64,000 nucleotides of DNA, from contig NC_060213.1 in NCBI RefSeq assembly GCF_021130785.1, positions 112,259,501-112,323,500 on the forward strand, given 5' to 3'. The notes beneath the pieces were generated by a model that saw only the letters and a program-made list of their open reading frames with translations, ran no database searches and was not told the origin of the DNA. The translations under genes were made by a program, and so were the position numbers. Positions 11,590 to 23,339 of the stretch are shown one piece after another (within the stretch, counting starts at the first letter, position 1; every line of letters starts with the position of its first letter). Origin of the DNA: Homalodisca vitripennis. Taxonomy: Eukaryota > Arthropoda > Insecta > Hemiptera > Cicadellidae.

Positions 11590-11840
11590 TTCAGTGTTTG
11601 GTTTACAGAGAAGCCACCACGTCGTCGAATTAGAGTCGTAAGGGCTACAATAAATTTTCGCATTGGCTCATTCTCGCCCTGAGTTCTTCGAGTTATTTCC
11701 TCGTCCAAGTTACGTCGGTAATCTGGAGGAAGATACTGCTCTTCGAAGCTGATTATAAAGTCGTCATAGTTTGTCCAAAATGACTTATTATTTCGGTACC
11801 AGAAAAAAGAGCGTTTCCCTTAAAAAAGTTCCGGTAATGC
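11590..11840 (-). pseudogene. gag: capsid domain (Retrotrans_gag-like)
   Basis: The minus-strand frame around 11,820-11,630 reads FFWYRNNKSFW, then EEQYLPPDYRRNL and RRTQGENEPMRKF, then LIRR. This is the usual core of the retrotransposon Gag capsid family (W-Y-R-N then a QYFPP-like segment, then E-x-R-RKQG). It builds the virus-like particle. There is no start codon of its own; it continues from the N-terminal gag piece in a different frame. Confidence 0.85.
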
Positions 11841-12188
11841 TTTTAGTAGCCGATCGGGAGGTATTTCATAAGATTCGGCAAGTTCATTGAGACGCTCAAT
11901 GAAAGAGACTGGGTCTCCATCCCCCATCGAATCTCAAAATTCCATTTCCGAACTTGATTGCAGATATGAGAGATATCCGGGATGTCTAAGTTCAAGATGT
12001 AGGCCTGCTTGCCATGTTAGCGTCACTGTCCAATCCAAAATTCGGGTCACAAGGCTCATCACCTGTGAGGGATCTTGCTGTCGGGATTCTCAACGGGTGA
12101 GGTGTTGTTATGTCTTGTGTGTTTTTTGGGGCTATGGAATTTACAGATTTTTCGTGCATTAAAAAGGGCTAATCGTTCCTGTACTAGT

Positions 12189-12761
12189 CTAAAAACTAGC
12201 TGTAGGAGGGAGGTTTAACATTTCTCGAATGCTAACTTCCTCATGTTGTATATGACCATCAACATGAGAGGCACTAATCGGTCCTAATGCTGAGGAAACT
12301 ACATTGGTCGCGAGGTTTTGTCCGTATGACAATAATTCTGTTCTTAGTGGAAGAGGTTCAGGAGGTGTATTTCCAGACCTAAGAAAAGTTACAAGTCGCT
12401 TACGTAGTTCAGCCACATTACCATCAGGATTCAGATTAAATTTTCTTAACTCTTCCTGTAGGTCGTTCTTTTGTAGATTATAAATCCAGCCCACACGAGG
12501 ATCATTCTCCGAAGGGGAAGGAAGCATAATTTGGGGATTGGGAATAGTTGTAGGAGGGATCGGTAGGCCCATTGTAGTAGCAGTAGTACTAGTAGTAGTG
12601 GTGGTGGTAATAGTAGCAGTAGGCGTAGTAGTAATCGGTGCGACTGTAGGGGGACAAAGTTTTGGTAATGTACCAACAGAAGCCTGTGGTGTCGTAACCC
12701 GAGTTGAAGTCGTAGTAGTCGTAGTTGTTTTTCGTTTGTTTGTGTCCCCTTGTCCAATCAT
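12189..12761 (-). pseudogene. gag N-terminus with Thr-rich linker and SAP-like motif
   Basis: A 190-codon open frame begins at the ATG with its 5' end at 12,761, about 210 bp downstream (minus) of the primer-binding site, the right distance for the gag start. The first ~85 residues are a threonine/proline-rich low-complexity segment encoded by trinucleotide runs. Residues ~100-140 (LQKNDLQEELRKFNL, then GNVAELRKRL) resemble a SAP helix-loop-helix, which in other proteins binds DNA or chromatin. Frames in other registers over the trinucleotide runs are shadows. The frame ends at 12,189, before the capsid domain, so the full gag is interrupted. Confidence 0.8.
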
Positions 12762-12972
12762 TTCCGTTTACATACATGAAGAATAAAATTTGATAAGGGC
12801 GGAGAAAGAGGTTTAGTAAGTACATCATTATTGTACGTATCACATTTTCTTAAACAAAAGGTTGTTGTAAAACTTTAACAATTTTTAGTCGTAAATTGTA
12901 AAGTATATTCACAAAAAAGTGTAAAGTAAATCGTTAAAAGTTCGTAAATTAACGTATATTACAGTCCCAGTT

Positions 12973-12984
12973 GTTCGGGCGCCA
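12973..12984 (-). other. Primer-binding site, tRNA-Lys(UUU) type
   Basis: On the minus strand TGGCGCCCGAAC is the 12-base complement of the 3' end of animal tRNA-Lys with UUU anticodon (ending GTTCGGGCGCCA). It lies upstream of gag, where minus-strand cDNA synthesis starts. It fixes the inner edge of the 5' LTR at about 12,985-12,993; the LTR may end at the ACA eight bases upstream. Confidence 0.85.
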
Positions 12985-14818
12985 CTTTGCGATGTTATTT
13001 TCGGGGCAAGCGAAAAATATTCGCAACTTGCCAGATAGCCAGTCGAGCTGGGTTAGAAAATTCCAGGGTTCGAGAATTTCATATAACTATTATTTTATTG
13101 TTAGGAGTCGAATTCAGAGGGCCCTGCGGAAGAAATTGATACTTCCCAAAATAACGTTGGGCTTACTTCATCACATCAACTCCAATACAATTTTGAAGAA
13201 GAAAAAAAAAAATAAAAAAAATAATCTTGCTCAGAAAAATAAAAATTTTTTGTTCTAGGAAAGTTATTGTTCAAGCGAGTTCGATTTTCGAAAACAACTG
13301 TATTGTTTATTAATACGTCGGTCAGTGAGGAATTACAAGTAAGCTGAGTAGTCTCCACTGATAACTTGGTCGGGGAGTCGTATACAGTAATTATTGTAAG
13401 AGCCCGGGGTTGGAATAATTAATCGGTTAAATAATGATGGTTAGTAGAAGCAAAATACAAAATCAAAGCAAAATATAAATAGCAATGGCAAACAAAAGCA
13501 ATATTCAAATAACACCAATAGCAAAATATACAATCTTATAAATTAAAGATTTAGCCATGCACCAATATCACAGTGCAACTACTATATACATAAAGCAAGC
13601 ACTAACCATTAAACACAAAATATTTCTACGGGATGCAAAAGCTAGATGAATTTATAATATAAAAATAGACTAAGCTGTATTTATTCTGTAGGCAAGTGTC
13701 TAGCTCCAAAATAAAATATCAAGTTTACTTTTCAGGCATAAAATTTTGGAAAATAAAAAAAACAAAGTAATCACTTATATAAACACCATGCAGAATTACC
13801 CTACCACATGCAGGCTAAGATAAAGGTAAATGATTTAAACCATGCGATAAGGCTACGAAACTACTATAAATATCAGGGCTCTATAAATATGAAAGAAAAC
13901 TTGAACACTCACCCTATCTGCACAGTTCACCAGAAAAATAAACTAAAATATCGTTAAATAAATATTTTGATGGAGGTTATCGAGGTGAGGGTGTCAGGGA
14001 CGTTCGCAAAAATAAAAAAGAAAGGGTTGCGAGTCCCAAATTATATAAAGGAGAAAAATAAAAATAATTAATTACAAAAATATAAATAATTAATAAAATG
14101 AAAATTAGATTGAATTTCAATAAGAAAGAAAAATATTCCCGAGTAGATTAGAGATTCGCCAAGAAATGTGATAATAATCAGACAACAGAATGATGGTCGA
14201 GAAAAACTTTTATACCTAATATAAAAATTTACATCGATTTGAACATAAGATTTGGTTTATGAGGACGGGGTCGGTGGGAAGAAAATATTTATAAAAGGAA
14301 GTCGTGGGTCTAGGATGCCAGTACTATCGCCGGAAAGAAAGCAGTGGTAAGGCGAGTCCCCGACTGTTATAATTTTTTCCGGGTAGGAGATAATTGGTAG
14401 GAAAGTTCGTAAAGGGAAACTCGGGATGAGGTGTCAGATCGATCGCCAGGAAAAGAAATGCGAGATCTGAAAAAATTTAGAAAGGAAAAATTTTAAACAC
14501 AGTAATTAAAAATTTAGTCGAAATGACAAAAAAAAATAATCTGAGTAATTGAAATTCTAAATATAAGTTAAATTGAAGAAAAGAATATACTTTAGTAATT
14601 CAAGTTGAAAAAGTAATTAAAGTTTCAGTAAATTGAGAAAGTCAAATATATTCTATTTAAATTTAATGATACCCTTAAAATATCAAATAAATTATTTAAG
14701 AGTATATTTAAAATCAAACAATTATCTTATCAAAATAAATCTATAACCATCAAACATTAATAATATATATTCAGATCGATTAATTTTCATAAGTGATAAA
14801 TAAAATATTAAATTTCTG

Positions 14819-15670
14819 GGTAATTCTAAGCAATATATGGGTCAACCTCGATTTTTCTCATATTACATATAATGTTCCAATAGTCAATTAGAAAAGGAAA
14901 TGACTAGAATTTTCTTGCCCGGAAAGCAGTTATAGGGAGCAGGCAACCGCCAGACGGTCATATATTGCTTGGAGTTACCTATAAGTGATCAGGCGCACTG
15001 ACGTGATCTGGGCTTCAAATTTGGAAACTACTCGAGTTAATTTTTTTCTAAAAGAGCAAGCAGCGCAAAGCGCTGCAGCAGCGGGCAGGCATCGTGCGTG
15101 ATTCTTTTTTTATTAATAATTTCTGATAAATTGTTATTACATATTACAATATAATGTTGGTAATGTACGTTAAAACAATTTTAAACACATAATTACATGC
15201 TGGAAAAGTAAAGTAAACCAATATTAATCCGCCCAATACAAAAATCTCCGTAAAAAATCTGGTAAAGGAATCTGTGTCATTCCTTTGGCCTGAATCAATT
15301 CAGTATATACGAAGATCACGCACGATGCTTGCCCGCTGCGCAGCGCTTCGCGCTGCTTGCTCTTTTAGAAAAAAAAAATTAACTCGAGTAGTTCCAAATT
15401 TGAAGCCCAGATCACGTCAGTGCCCCTGATCATATATAGGTAATTCTCGCGGTTGCCTGCTCCCTATAACTGCTTTCCAGCAAGAAATTCTAGTCATTCC
15501 CTTTTCTAATTGACTATTGGATCACATTATATTATAATATGAGTTGCCTGCTCCCTATAACTGCTTTCCGGCAAGAAATTCTAGTCATTTCCTTTTCTAA
15601 TTGACTATTGGAACATTATATTGTAATATGAGAAAAATCGAGGTTGACCCATATATTGCTTAGAATTACC
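14819..15670. mobile_element. Non-autonomous foldback / MITE-like element with ~285-bp terminal inverted repeats
   Basis: Terminal inverted repeats run 14,819-15,103 and 15,313-15,670. The outermost bases are ggtaattctaagcaatatat on one side and the reverse complement on the other. The right repeat is longer because it carries an internal tandem duplication of about 85 bp (15,457-15,541 and 15,544-15,628). Likely target-site duplications are aatttctg (14,811-14,818) and aaattctg (15,671-15,678), 8 bp with one mismatch. The 209-bp middle has no reading frame. Long inverted repeats with an 8-9 bp duplication recall Mutator-like or foldback elements; hAT is possible from the 8-bp site. It sits inside the retrotransposon LTR and so arrived later. 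Confidence 0.85.
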
Positions 15671-15900
15671 AAATTCTGTTTCACATAAAAATTTGGAAGA
15701 ATTGTTTAGGAAACACTTTAGTAAGGAACAGTGTCGTTGTTCCTTACCTGGTGCTGGATATAGGCGGCGGGCGTCGAGTCGCGATGTAGTCGTTCAGCGA
15801 GCGGGGGTCGGGGGAAGGGGGTTCGAAGTAGTGGTGAGCAGCGGTCGTCGGCGGTGTCGCGGTCACTGGCTGTCTCTCTTGTGTCTTCAATCGGCCGTCA

Positions 15901-15907
15901 TTATATA
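15901..15907 (-). promoter_or_regulatory. TATA box of the LTR promoter
   Basis: TATATAA on the minus strand lies about 280 bp into the LTR, inside a GC-rich stretch. The same box is at 6,880-6,886 in the truncated LTR. A transcription start would be expected about 25-30 bp further on, near 15,870. Inferred from sequence only. Confidence 0.5.
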
Positions 15908-16185
15908 GGTTCGCGCGATCGCGGGGGTGGGTGGGGGAAGCCTTCTCCTCTCGCCGTGATCGGAGGGGAAGCGGCGATATCCGTGCGGGCACGGACCTGC
16001 CAGATAGCGTCTGACTCATCGTCAGTAAAATAATTATTTCGCTCCTTTTATGATAATTCTAAAACTCAAGTCGTTATTCGTAATATTTAAAAAATTGTCT
16101 GTTCTAATTTTTTTTTTAATTTTACTAATGAATATTTTTAATTTAAATTCAATTTTTGTATGTTAAAAAAAAATAACATGTTACA

Positions 16186-19100
16186 TGGTTAATAAATAAA
16201 TAATCTTCGATACACACCCGACTTTCTGTTTCTTTACTAGGCCAGCAAAATGTGCGGAAATTAGATTAGGATATTGCACAGTACTTAGTGACTGTATTTG
16301 AATTTGGACCATCCAGAGATATTTTATTAACCAATTAAATAAAAGACTATTATAAGAGCCCAACATTTGAATTAAAAATTATCTTAAACATTAATAGAAT
16401 AAACTTACCCAAAAACTAAAAGTTGTGTTACGTAACCAAGTATTCAGTTTCATGCATGTCTACAAGTTCCCATGCGATGCAAGGCTCTTGTTCTTCAAAA
16501 TATGACTGTTAGATGATATAAGGGAGTGTCCAGAGATGAATATGCATTTGAAAAGATAGAACCGGTAGCATAGGAATAAATTCAGAATTAGTTTAATATT
16601 ATACGGCTTTTTAAATAAAGAATTAAACGTATGTTTAATATAATATGTCTCACCAGAGAGAATATAATATTTATATTCTAGGGATATTAAAATCAGTATG
16701 AAGTTTACACAAATATTAAACGTTATATAGCGGCCGCTTACACTCAAACCTCTCAATTATTCAATTAAACCAAATTGTCAGTCAGTTAGAGTGTGATATG
16801 TAAATTGGAATGGAAAAAAAACCGAGGAAATATTTAAGGGTAAAGAAGGAAAGGAATCATAGTAAAGTTGCTGATATCCACAATATTGAGCCCTTTTAGT
16901 TCATCCTAATTCTACATCTGGGATAAATGGGTAAACTATCCAATCCGCAAAGTTTTCTAAACTCGGTTGGTTATCTAATTACTTCTACTAATAGTTATAA
17001 AGCTTGAAGAGTTATAGTGGCGATTCCTCTAACAATTGTATCAAAACTCATTGTCTATTGATTTAAGAACTGGCCTGATTGTCAGTATCACTTAGGTCCT
17101 TTGCTTTATTGGATCAGATGTAATCCCTCATCGTTGTCAAATCATTAGTTTGCTGCAGTCCACCCAAAATCGAATGGACCACCACCTTGTCTTTAAAATC
17201 ATGACGGTTCTTAACGTGGCCGTCATAGGTTCCATAAAATTTTAGATTACATCGAAAACAGTCGATCTATGACAACTACCATGGCACTGGACGCCTAAAT
17301 GTTTCTTCTTCATCTATTTCCTCTGAATATGATCCTAGCCTAGGTTTCTAAGACTTTTGTGAGGCAAATCTCTGTAACTGTCACTTATACTGTGAATAGT
17401 AACCTATTCCAAAATCTGTTAACACATATTTTTAATATTTTTAGTAAGAAAATTCAAAAATTAAATGATTTGCTTCTTAAACCCATTCTGAATTATATAT
17501 TACTACATCAAGATGAAAATTAAAGCTTTTTAAACTTTTTTAATTCACCGAGGTCTAAAAGATCACGCCAATATAACACACCGTTCTTGAGAGATGGAAA
17601 TTAGCGGCATAATTTAAATTCTCTTGAATTTGGAATGGTTTTAAGGTGAATGGAGAATTTTAACTACCATGTTCTGCTTGCCTGTGACATTAGCTGATCC
17701 AAGAGAAAAAAACACGGCACTTCATTTGTAGGTTCACCTTATTCAAAGACCTTTGGAGAACCCTCATTGTTTCCAAGAGAGTGGCGAAGATAAAGTCGCC
17801 AGTAAAAGTTAAAAATTCGCTAATTCAATTATCTCTGATTCTCATTCTTAAAGCCCAAGTCTTAGAGTATGCCCACAAAAAAAACACAACTAAAAAAGCA
17901 TCGACGTTAAATTACTACCCTTATCCTGGGACCAGTGGTCACGTATTAAGCTTCAAACTTTAAACCTGGTATTTACAAAAACATTCACACTGCACTCACA
18001 GAGATAAATAGGCCCGCTAATAGGCATTGATTTCGCCCAAAAATTTGCAAGTGGCAGATTGAATGTTTCACAAAAATCTAGAGATACAACGCATAATTGA
18101 CGTAAATAAGACCGTGCTCCAGATAACTGGAGTGCTTGGAACTGTGACATTTTCACCATAGCGATCATCAAGGCAAAAGCTGACGCAAATCGATTATGTT
18201 TGCTTTATGCAGTCGCTGAACCAAGAGCTCATACAAATTCTCTCTATTCATCTTATGTAGTCAATGCCGACATAAGATTATTTTAAAGCATAGAAGATAC
18301 CATTTTAAAATCAAATTAATACTAAACAATGGTTTTTTATTTAATTTTTATTACAATCTTTAATTTCTCTTTGCTTATAATACTTTTAAAAGTTAAAATT
18401 AATTAAATTCTTTGGAGAATCTACCTAAAATAAGACACATCAGAGATACTCAGTTGAATCACTTCAAGTTCCAGTTTGGTGTTTTAATGTTAATGGCAAC
18501 CTACCAGTTCAGCAAAATTACAATGGTAATTTTAAAAGACATTGATCTTGTCGCATAGGAACTCATTAACTCACCATTTAAATTGTCCCCATATATGTTA
18601 TGAATAATAATATAAACTATGAATATTGAGGAGCTGTTTAACCCAATATGATTTAATTCCCAAATGCATTCATTTGATATGCTCAATTACACATAATTTA
18701 GCTCTCCGATTTAATTTGTCTACCAATTATTACTAATTGTTATCCAATTACTTTAAAAGCGCATTAGACTATATCCATTATTTATTCAACCAAATTTCTT
18801 AACATTTGTATTGTAAATTATCCAACCATAATATACTAACTGTGAATTTTTACAATGTGTAGTTTTGAAAATATTTACAATTGAAGGTTTTGAGCCTTGT
18901 TTTAAAAATTAAGCTGTAAATATTATTCTTTTAACACAATTAGGAAGAACTCAAATCTATATTTATAAGTATAACATATGATGCATGTTCATCAGTTTCT
19001 TTTTCCTAATTCTATTTACTTATCATGATTCTCAAATATTTATTATAAATTATTGTTATTTATTTGTTATCATTGTTAAAATTTATTACGAATGTTATAG

Positions 19101-19240
19101 ATTATATTTTGTTTCTCTAATAATGTTAATATTTATTAAAATTATGTAGATTTTATTTACCTTTACTAGTATAGCTATATTTGTTGTAAATTATATAGTT
19201 TTAATTTATTGTTATTGTTGCATAATGTTAGCTGTATTGT
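16186..19240. other. AT-rich sequence without recognisable genes
   Basis: About 3 kb with only short chance frames. A weak integrase-like string on the plus strand near 17,150-17,190 is interrupted by stops. 18,700-19,240 is extremely AT-rich (runs of ttattta and attgtta). Confidence 0.6.
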
Positions 19241-19250
19241 TTCCAGTCTA

Positions 19251-19440
19251 GTTGCGTGTTTGGCTTGTCCCTTCTCATACCTTAAGTTTTTTTTTTAAAA
19301 AGTTTTAAGTCCCGTTGCATGTTTGGCTTGGCCCTTTGTGCGTATAAGTATTAGTCATCTTGAGAATTTGTAAAAATGTAACACGTTGTAAATTGGTCTT
19401 TTGACCGTTGGAAGTTAAATAAATTAGGCCTCTAGGATTA
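19251..19440. repeat. Short tandem motif followed by aaataaat; possible retroelement 3' end
   Basis: A ~23-bp word (gttgcgtgtttggcttgtcc) at 19,251 recurs with few changes at 19,314 (gttgcatgtttggcttggcc), separated by a T/A-rich spacer. The segment is followed by aagttaaataaattagg near 19,410-19,430. It could be the 3' end of a non-LTR element, but no reverse transcriptase fragment is visible upstream. Confidence 0.35.
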
Positions 19441-20893
19441 CAAATATATATATACCAAACTTCAACTTATTACAAAAACTAGTTATATAAAAAATAGGTA
19501 GGTGAAAATATGAAATGGCAGATTTTTAGGTAATTACTGAGTGTAAAAGTTGGAATATGATATTTGGTTTGCCTTTGGTCCAGTGATAATACTTGGAAAC
19601 GTTGTCAGAGAGTTCTGGGACAACGTGTGGTTTTTTAAGTTTTGCAAAAAAACTTCTATAAAAGCAACATTGAGTTAAATAAGTTTTGATGCATGTCACT
19701 CTTCATGTGATTTTACTGAGCGTTAGAAATAATTTTTACATTGATCTTATAGGCAACTGTAAAGCAACTAGAAAATTGCAAAATAAATAAATTTTAAACA
19801 AAACCGAGCACAATGATATGACATTTTAACATGTGACATAGTAACGTAGTAATGTAGCCTTATGAAATGAAATGTACTGTGGACTTGACATTTTTTCAAC
19901 CTTAGCGAAACCTGTTACGTGACACGTGTTGTGATGTACAACGACATTATAATAATATAGGTTAATCAGTACGGTATAAAGCTAACACTGGAATACATGC
20001 AACCCAATGAGAAGTTTTTAAATCAATATTGAGATAGGTAATATAGAACGTTAGTTTCGTGGTAACCGTGAGATGATTTGATAGAAAATCATTGCCTCTT
20101 TTTTCATTCAATTAATTAAGTATCCTTTGTTTAATTTTTATTTTTGATTGTGAAGAAAACAGATTTTTCCTGAAATTTTCCATCGTTCAGTGATACAAAA
20201 AAATCAGTAACAGTACGTTTAGAGATCTACAATCTGAGCTATGGTAAATAACTAAGCTAACATATAACTAAAATCTAGGTTAAAATAAACCAATCGTACC
20301 GGAGCGTTGTGATACGCGTAAGTCAAGAATCACAACCACCATGTAGTGTGTTGACTATAATAACTCTAAAACAATCCAAAAATCAATCATACCATTAAAA
20401 ATCTGCCAAAGAAGAAATTACCTACTTGTTATTTGACAGAATTTCTGCAGTTCCGATTTCTGCCATACCAATTACTAATGTCACGTGATCAGTGTTAGGT
20501 GGTTGGATGGTGAATGCAGACCTATTGTGACCTATATAATGTAGTTCTGTTTAAATAATTAAAGTTGGTGTTCTTTTTATGAAGTGTTTGTTTTATAGAG
20601 TAAGTGGAATTAATATAAAACATGGCTGTTGGGATTCCTGACTTAATATATATTTAAGAGCTTTTATTTGCAAATCTAGAATAAAAGATAATGGTTTTTG
20701 GCATATAATAATCTTTAGTATTTATGGCACTTATAAAATCATAAGTGCCAATATTCTGCAAATCGATATGCACCGAAATGGACATTATCCCAGGAGGGAA
20801 CATTTGGGAAAAGTGTGACTAATTAGGAGAGCTTGTATCCTTTGATAATTTATACTTTTAAGATCCCCTAATAGTTTGGTATTAGTAAAATAC

Positions 20894-20895
<2 letters not shown>

Positions 20896-20952
<57 letters not shown>
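20896..20952. repeat. (AT)n microsatellite, ~57 bp
   Basis: A pure AT dinucleotide run. It follows tactaaat, and the paralogous position in unit C (31,376-31,400) has no run. It borders the palindrome at 21,004-21,276. Confidence 0.95.
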
Positions 20953-20955
<3 letters not shown>

Positions 20956-21003
20956 CTTCGAGTGTATAAAAGCAGAATTGCTCTGTTATATCAATTATTA
21001 AAC

Positions 21004-21276
21004 TTCTTGATACAAAGTTCCTTTAATATTTTGGCTTTTTGCCGTTTTCAAAAATGTATAATACAAAATAACAATACAGCAACAAAATTTACAAAAGTAA
21101 ATAAATAAAATTTACAAAAGTAAATAAATAAAAAAATAAATAAAAACTGACATAAAATTTTATGTCAGTTTTTATTTATTTACTTTTGTAAATTTTGTTG
21201 CTGTATTGTTATTTTGTATTATACCTTTTTGAAAACGGCAAAAAGCCGAAATATTAAAGGAACTTTGTATCAAGAA
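21004..21276. repeat. Palindrome I: near-perfect inverted repeat
   Basis: Left arm 21,004-21,157 and right arm 21,158-21,276 meet at a spacerless centre (cataaaattttatg). The left arm is longer because it contains a small tandem duplication (aaatttacaaaagtaaataa at about 21,096 and again 23 bp later) that the right arm lacks. There is an (AT)n run about 50 bp to the left (20,896-20,952) and another starting at the right edge (21,276-21,303). Unit C has no such palindrome at the corresponding place, so it formed after the unit duplication. Confidence 0.9.
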
Positions 21277-21304
21277 ATATATATATATATATATATATAT
21301 ATAT
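21276..21304. repeat. (AT)n microsatellite, ~28 bp
   Basis: AT dinucleotide run directly abutting the right arm of palindrome I. Confidence 0.9.
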
Positions 21305-23339
21305 TCCTAATAAACGACAATATGAGATATTTTGAATATTAAAGGAGTAAAATATTTGTAGTGCTAATTTTTGTGTGAAGTGCAATACATTCTGGCTATT
21401 CCTCGGTAATTTAACAATATACTGTCTAATTAAACTGGGGAATCACACTATAACTTATTAATTACGGACATAGCTGAAAAAATAATGATTACTAGATTAC
21501 ATCTTATTAATAATTGTTACTAATTTAACTTAACTTAGGTACTGTGAATTTGAACTACTTAAGCAGAATTAGAAACTACTCTACGTATTGTCGCACTTGA
21601 TTGCCCTAGCCCTTGACAACGTTTCTGCGGTTTTTTAGTAACACAGGTGTAACAGAAACTTAACATGTAACTATCCAGTCCTCTGTCCTGGTTCCAACAA
21701 AGTTCCCAGTTCTGGGAAGTTGAGACTGTTTCTATAAATGACATCGGTACACCTGGCAGGGGTAATATTTCTGGGGTAACATTTACTGGAAACTTAGCGA
21801 TAACATCATGCTGAGGAAATGAGCCATAAGGAAGTTCTTTAACTTCGCAGATTAATTATCAATAATTACAAACAAACGGTAAAACCTAATAATACTCCCG
21901 GTGATTTGTTAAATCTTGTTGAAGATCGCTTTAAGTTTGCATAATTGTTTGTTTTTTATCTTTTAATCTTTTCAATCCTTTAAAGTTACTAAATTTTCAT
22001 GAAACAATGGAAACTGGAAATGAATGATAATGAAACGTAAAAATTATTGTATAGATGTTAAAAATAGTCACGTTTATTTTCAGATATTTTTATGTTTCCA
22101 CAATAGTTCTTATAAGCATAAATCTAAATGTATTTCGGCCAATAATTTTTATTATCATAACTTTAAACTATACTTTGGTTATTTTGAAGACGAATAGGGC
22201 AAGACTCAATCTAATTGGATTATTTAAAAAAATACAACTGAAACGAATATTAGGTTTTTTATCTATTATTATTGATAATAATCAATATCCAGAAGTTTTC
22301 GTTTTAATATTGGAATTTAACACAAAGAAAATATTATAGTATGTTTTGCTGGTGAATTAACAAAATTAGATAAGTATGAAAAATATTAGCCCTAAGGGGC
22401 TTAACAATCAGGAATTATTTTAGGAAAACTGCAAAACAAATTTAAGCAACAATAAAACATATTTACACGAAACCATAAAATCATGACTTTTTTACATAAC
22501 AGCTAAACAATCTCAGTTAGAATGTGAAACAAACTGTATACAGTATTGTTATGTAAAGGTATTCAGGACACTGTATGATCATTTTTTGACAATAGTTCGT
22601 TGTGTAGCAACATGAGTGACGTTTAGACACGATCGAGTTTCTTGAATATAAGTTCATATCGGGTAAGAACAAAGTAGACCGGATATTTTGGAATGCACTT
22701 GATGTGTGTGTACGAATTACCAATTTAGTGTTGAGGAAACACAAACAATGTTCCAAAGAAACAGCAACAGAGTTTTTTTTATTTTTTAACCAGGCTGCAC
22801 AAACAGAACATTAATTCCAGTTTTTTCCCAAACAATGATGTGAAAATTGTTAGAAAGGTCAGGTTAACCCTCTCCTATCTAAGAAGTAATTTAAGAAAAG
22901 GGCCAAATTTTGAATGAAATTAATGTACTTTCAGTGGATAGACTAGCAAATATAGTTGGATACGAGGAATGTAAGATTACTAAATTTATCTGAGTCAAAT
23001 TTAACATTGAACGTTTACTAGATGTTATTAACGCAATTTGTATTAAAGTATAGACAGAATCTTACAATCTGAATCCAGTGGTTTGGAAATAAACACAAGT
23101 ATCACCATGCTTGCAAAATTATTTTGAGCACTTGGATCCCTAAACTACTAAACTGAGTCCAATTCCTCAGGAAATGTTTTTCGTAAACTGTTTGAAAGCA
23201 CTTATTTTTTTCATATTAAGGTTACTCGTATCTGCCTGGGTTATATTTTTGCATTTGATAAACAACCCCTTAGGGTGACTGTCCTGAAGGCTCGAATAAA
23301 ATAATCTTTTCGTTTGATTCACAAGGCATTTAATGTTGT

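Larger units (their letters stand above)
6799..16185 (-). mobile_element. Ty3/Gypsy LTR retrotransposon, minus strand, degenerate
   Basis: On the minus strand the order is LTR, tRNA-Lys primer-binding site, gag (SAP-like N-terminus, capsid, CCHC zinc knuckle), protease, reverse transcriptase, RNase H, integrase, a short purine tract, then a second LTR. Integrase downstream of RT/RNase H defines the Ty3/Gypsy order rather than Copia. No env-like frame is present between the integrase stop (7,788) and the LTR (7,161). The coding region is broken by several frameshifts. A terminal direct repeat (6,799-7,161 and 15,819-16,185, same orientation) is almost identical, so the insertion is young by substitution count. 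The outer end of the 3' LTR is missing, so no target-site duplication can be scored; the base after the 5' end is 16,186. Confidence 0.93.
12985..16185 (-). repeat. 5' LTR, unusually long (~3.2 kb including an 852-bp insertion)
   Basis: The outer end (16,185, minus strand TGTAACATGTT) is defined by the direct repeat with the 3' LTR, and the inner end by the adjacent primer-binding site. Removing the foldback element at 14,819-15,670 leaves about 2.35 kb. Only the first ~367 bp (15,819-16,185) can be checked against the other LTR, because that one is truncated. The terminal part is GC-rich (15,740-16,020) with a TATATAA box. The rest (12,990-14,810) is AT-rich with no gene. The alternative, that part of this stretch is another insertion, cannot be excluded. 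Confidence 0.6.

Noticed and set aside
12446..12843. Several overlapping frames around the gag start on both strands
   Set aside because: They are shadows of the trinucleotide-rich gag linker read in other frames.
15693..16019. Frames of 71 and 91 codons in the GC-rich LTR end
   Set aside because: They lie on opposite strands across the LTR promoter region, and only by chance are free of stops in GC-rich DNA.
17140..17200. Plus-strand string FAAVHPKSNGPP resembling the integrase HPQSNG region
   Set aside because: It is short, bounded by stop codons, and no other integrase motif lies within a kilobase. It may be a very old Gypsy scrap but cannot be supported.
19496..20432. Inverted words around ggtaggt and tggcagattttta at 19,496-19,532 and 20,393-20,432 as ends of a DNA transposon
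   Set aside because: The match is ~30 bp with many differences, no target duplication was found, and the interior is shared with unit C, which argues against a discrete insertion.
22055..22339. 94-codon hydrophobic frame
   Set aside because: Composition follows from AT-rich codons (Ile, Phe, Leu, Asn, Lys), and it is not conserved in the paralogous unit C.
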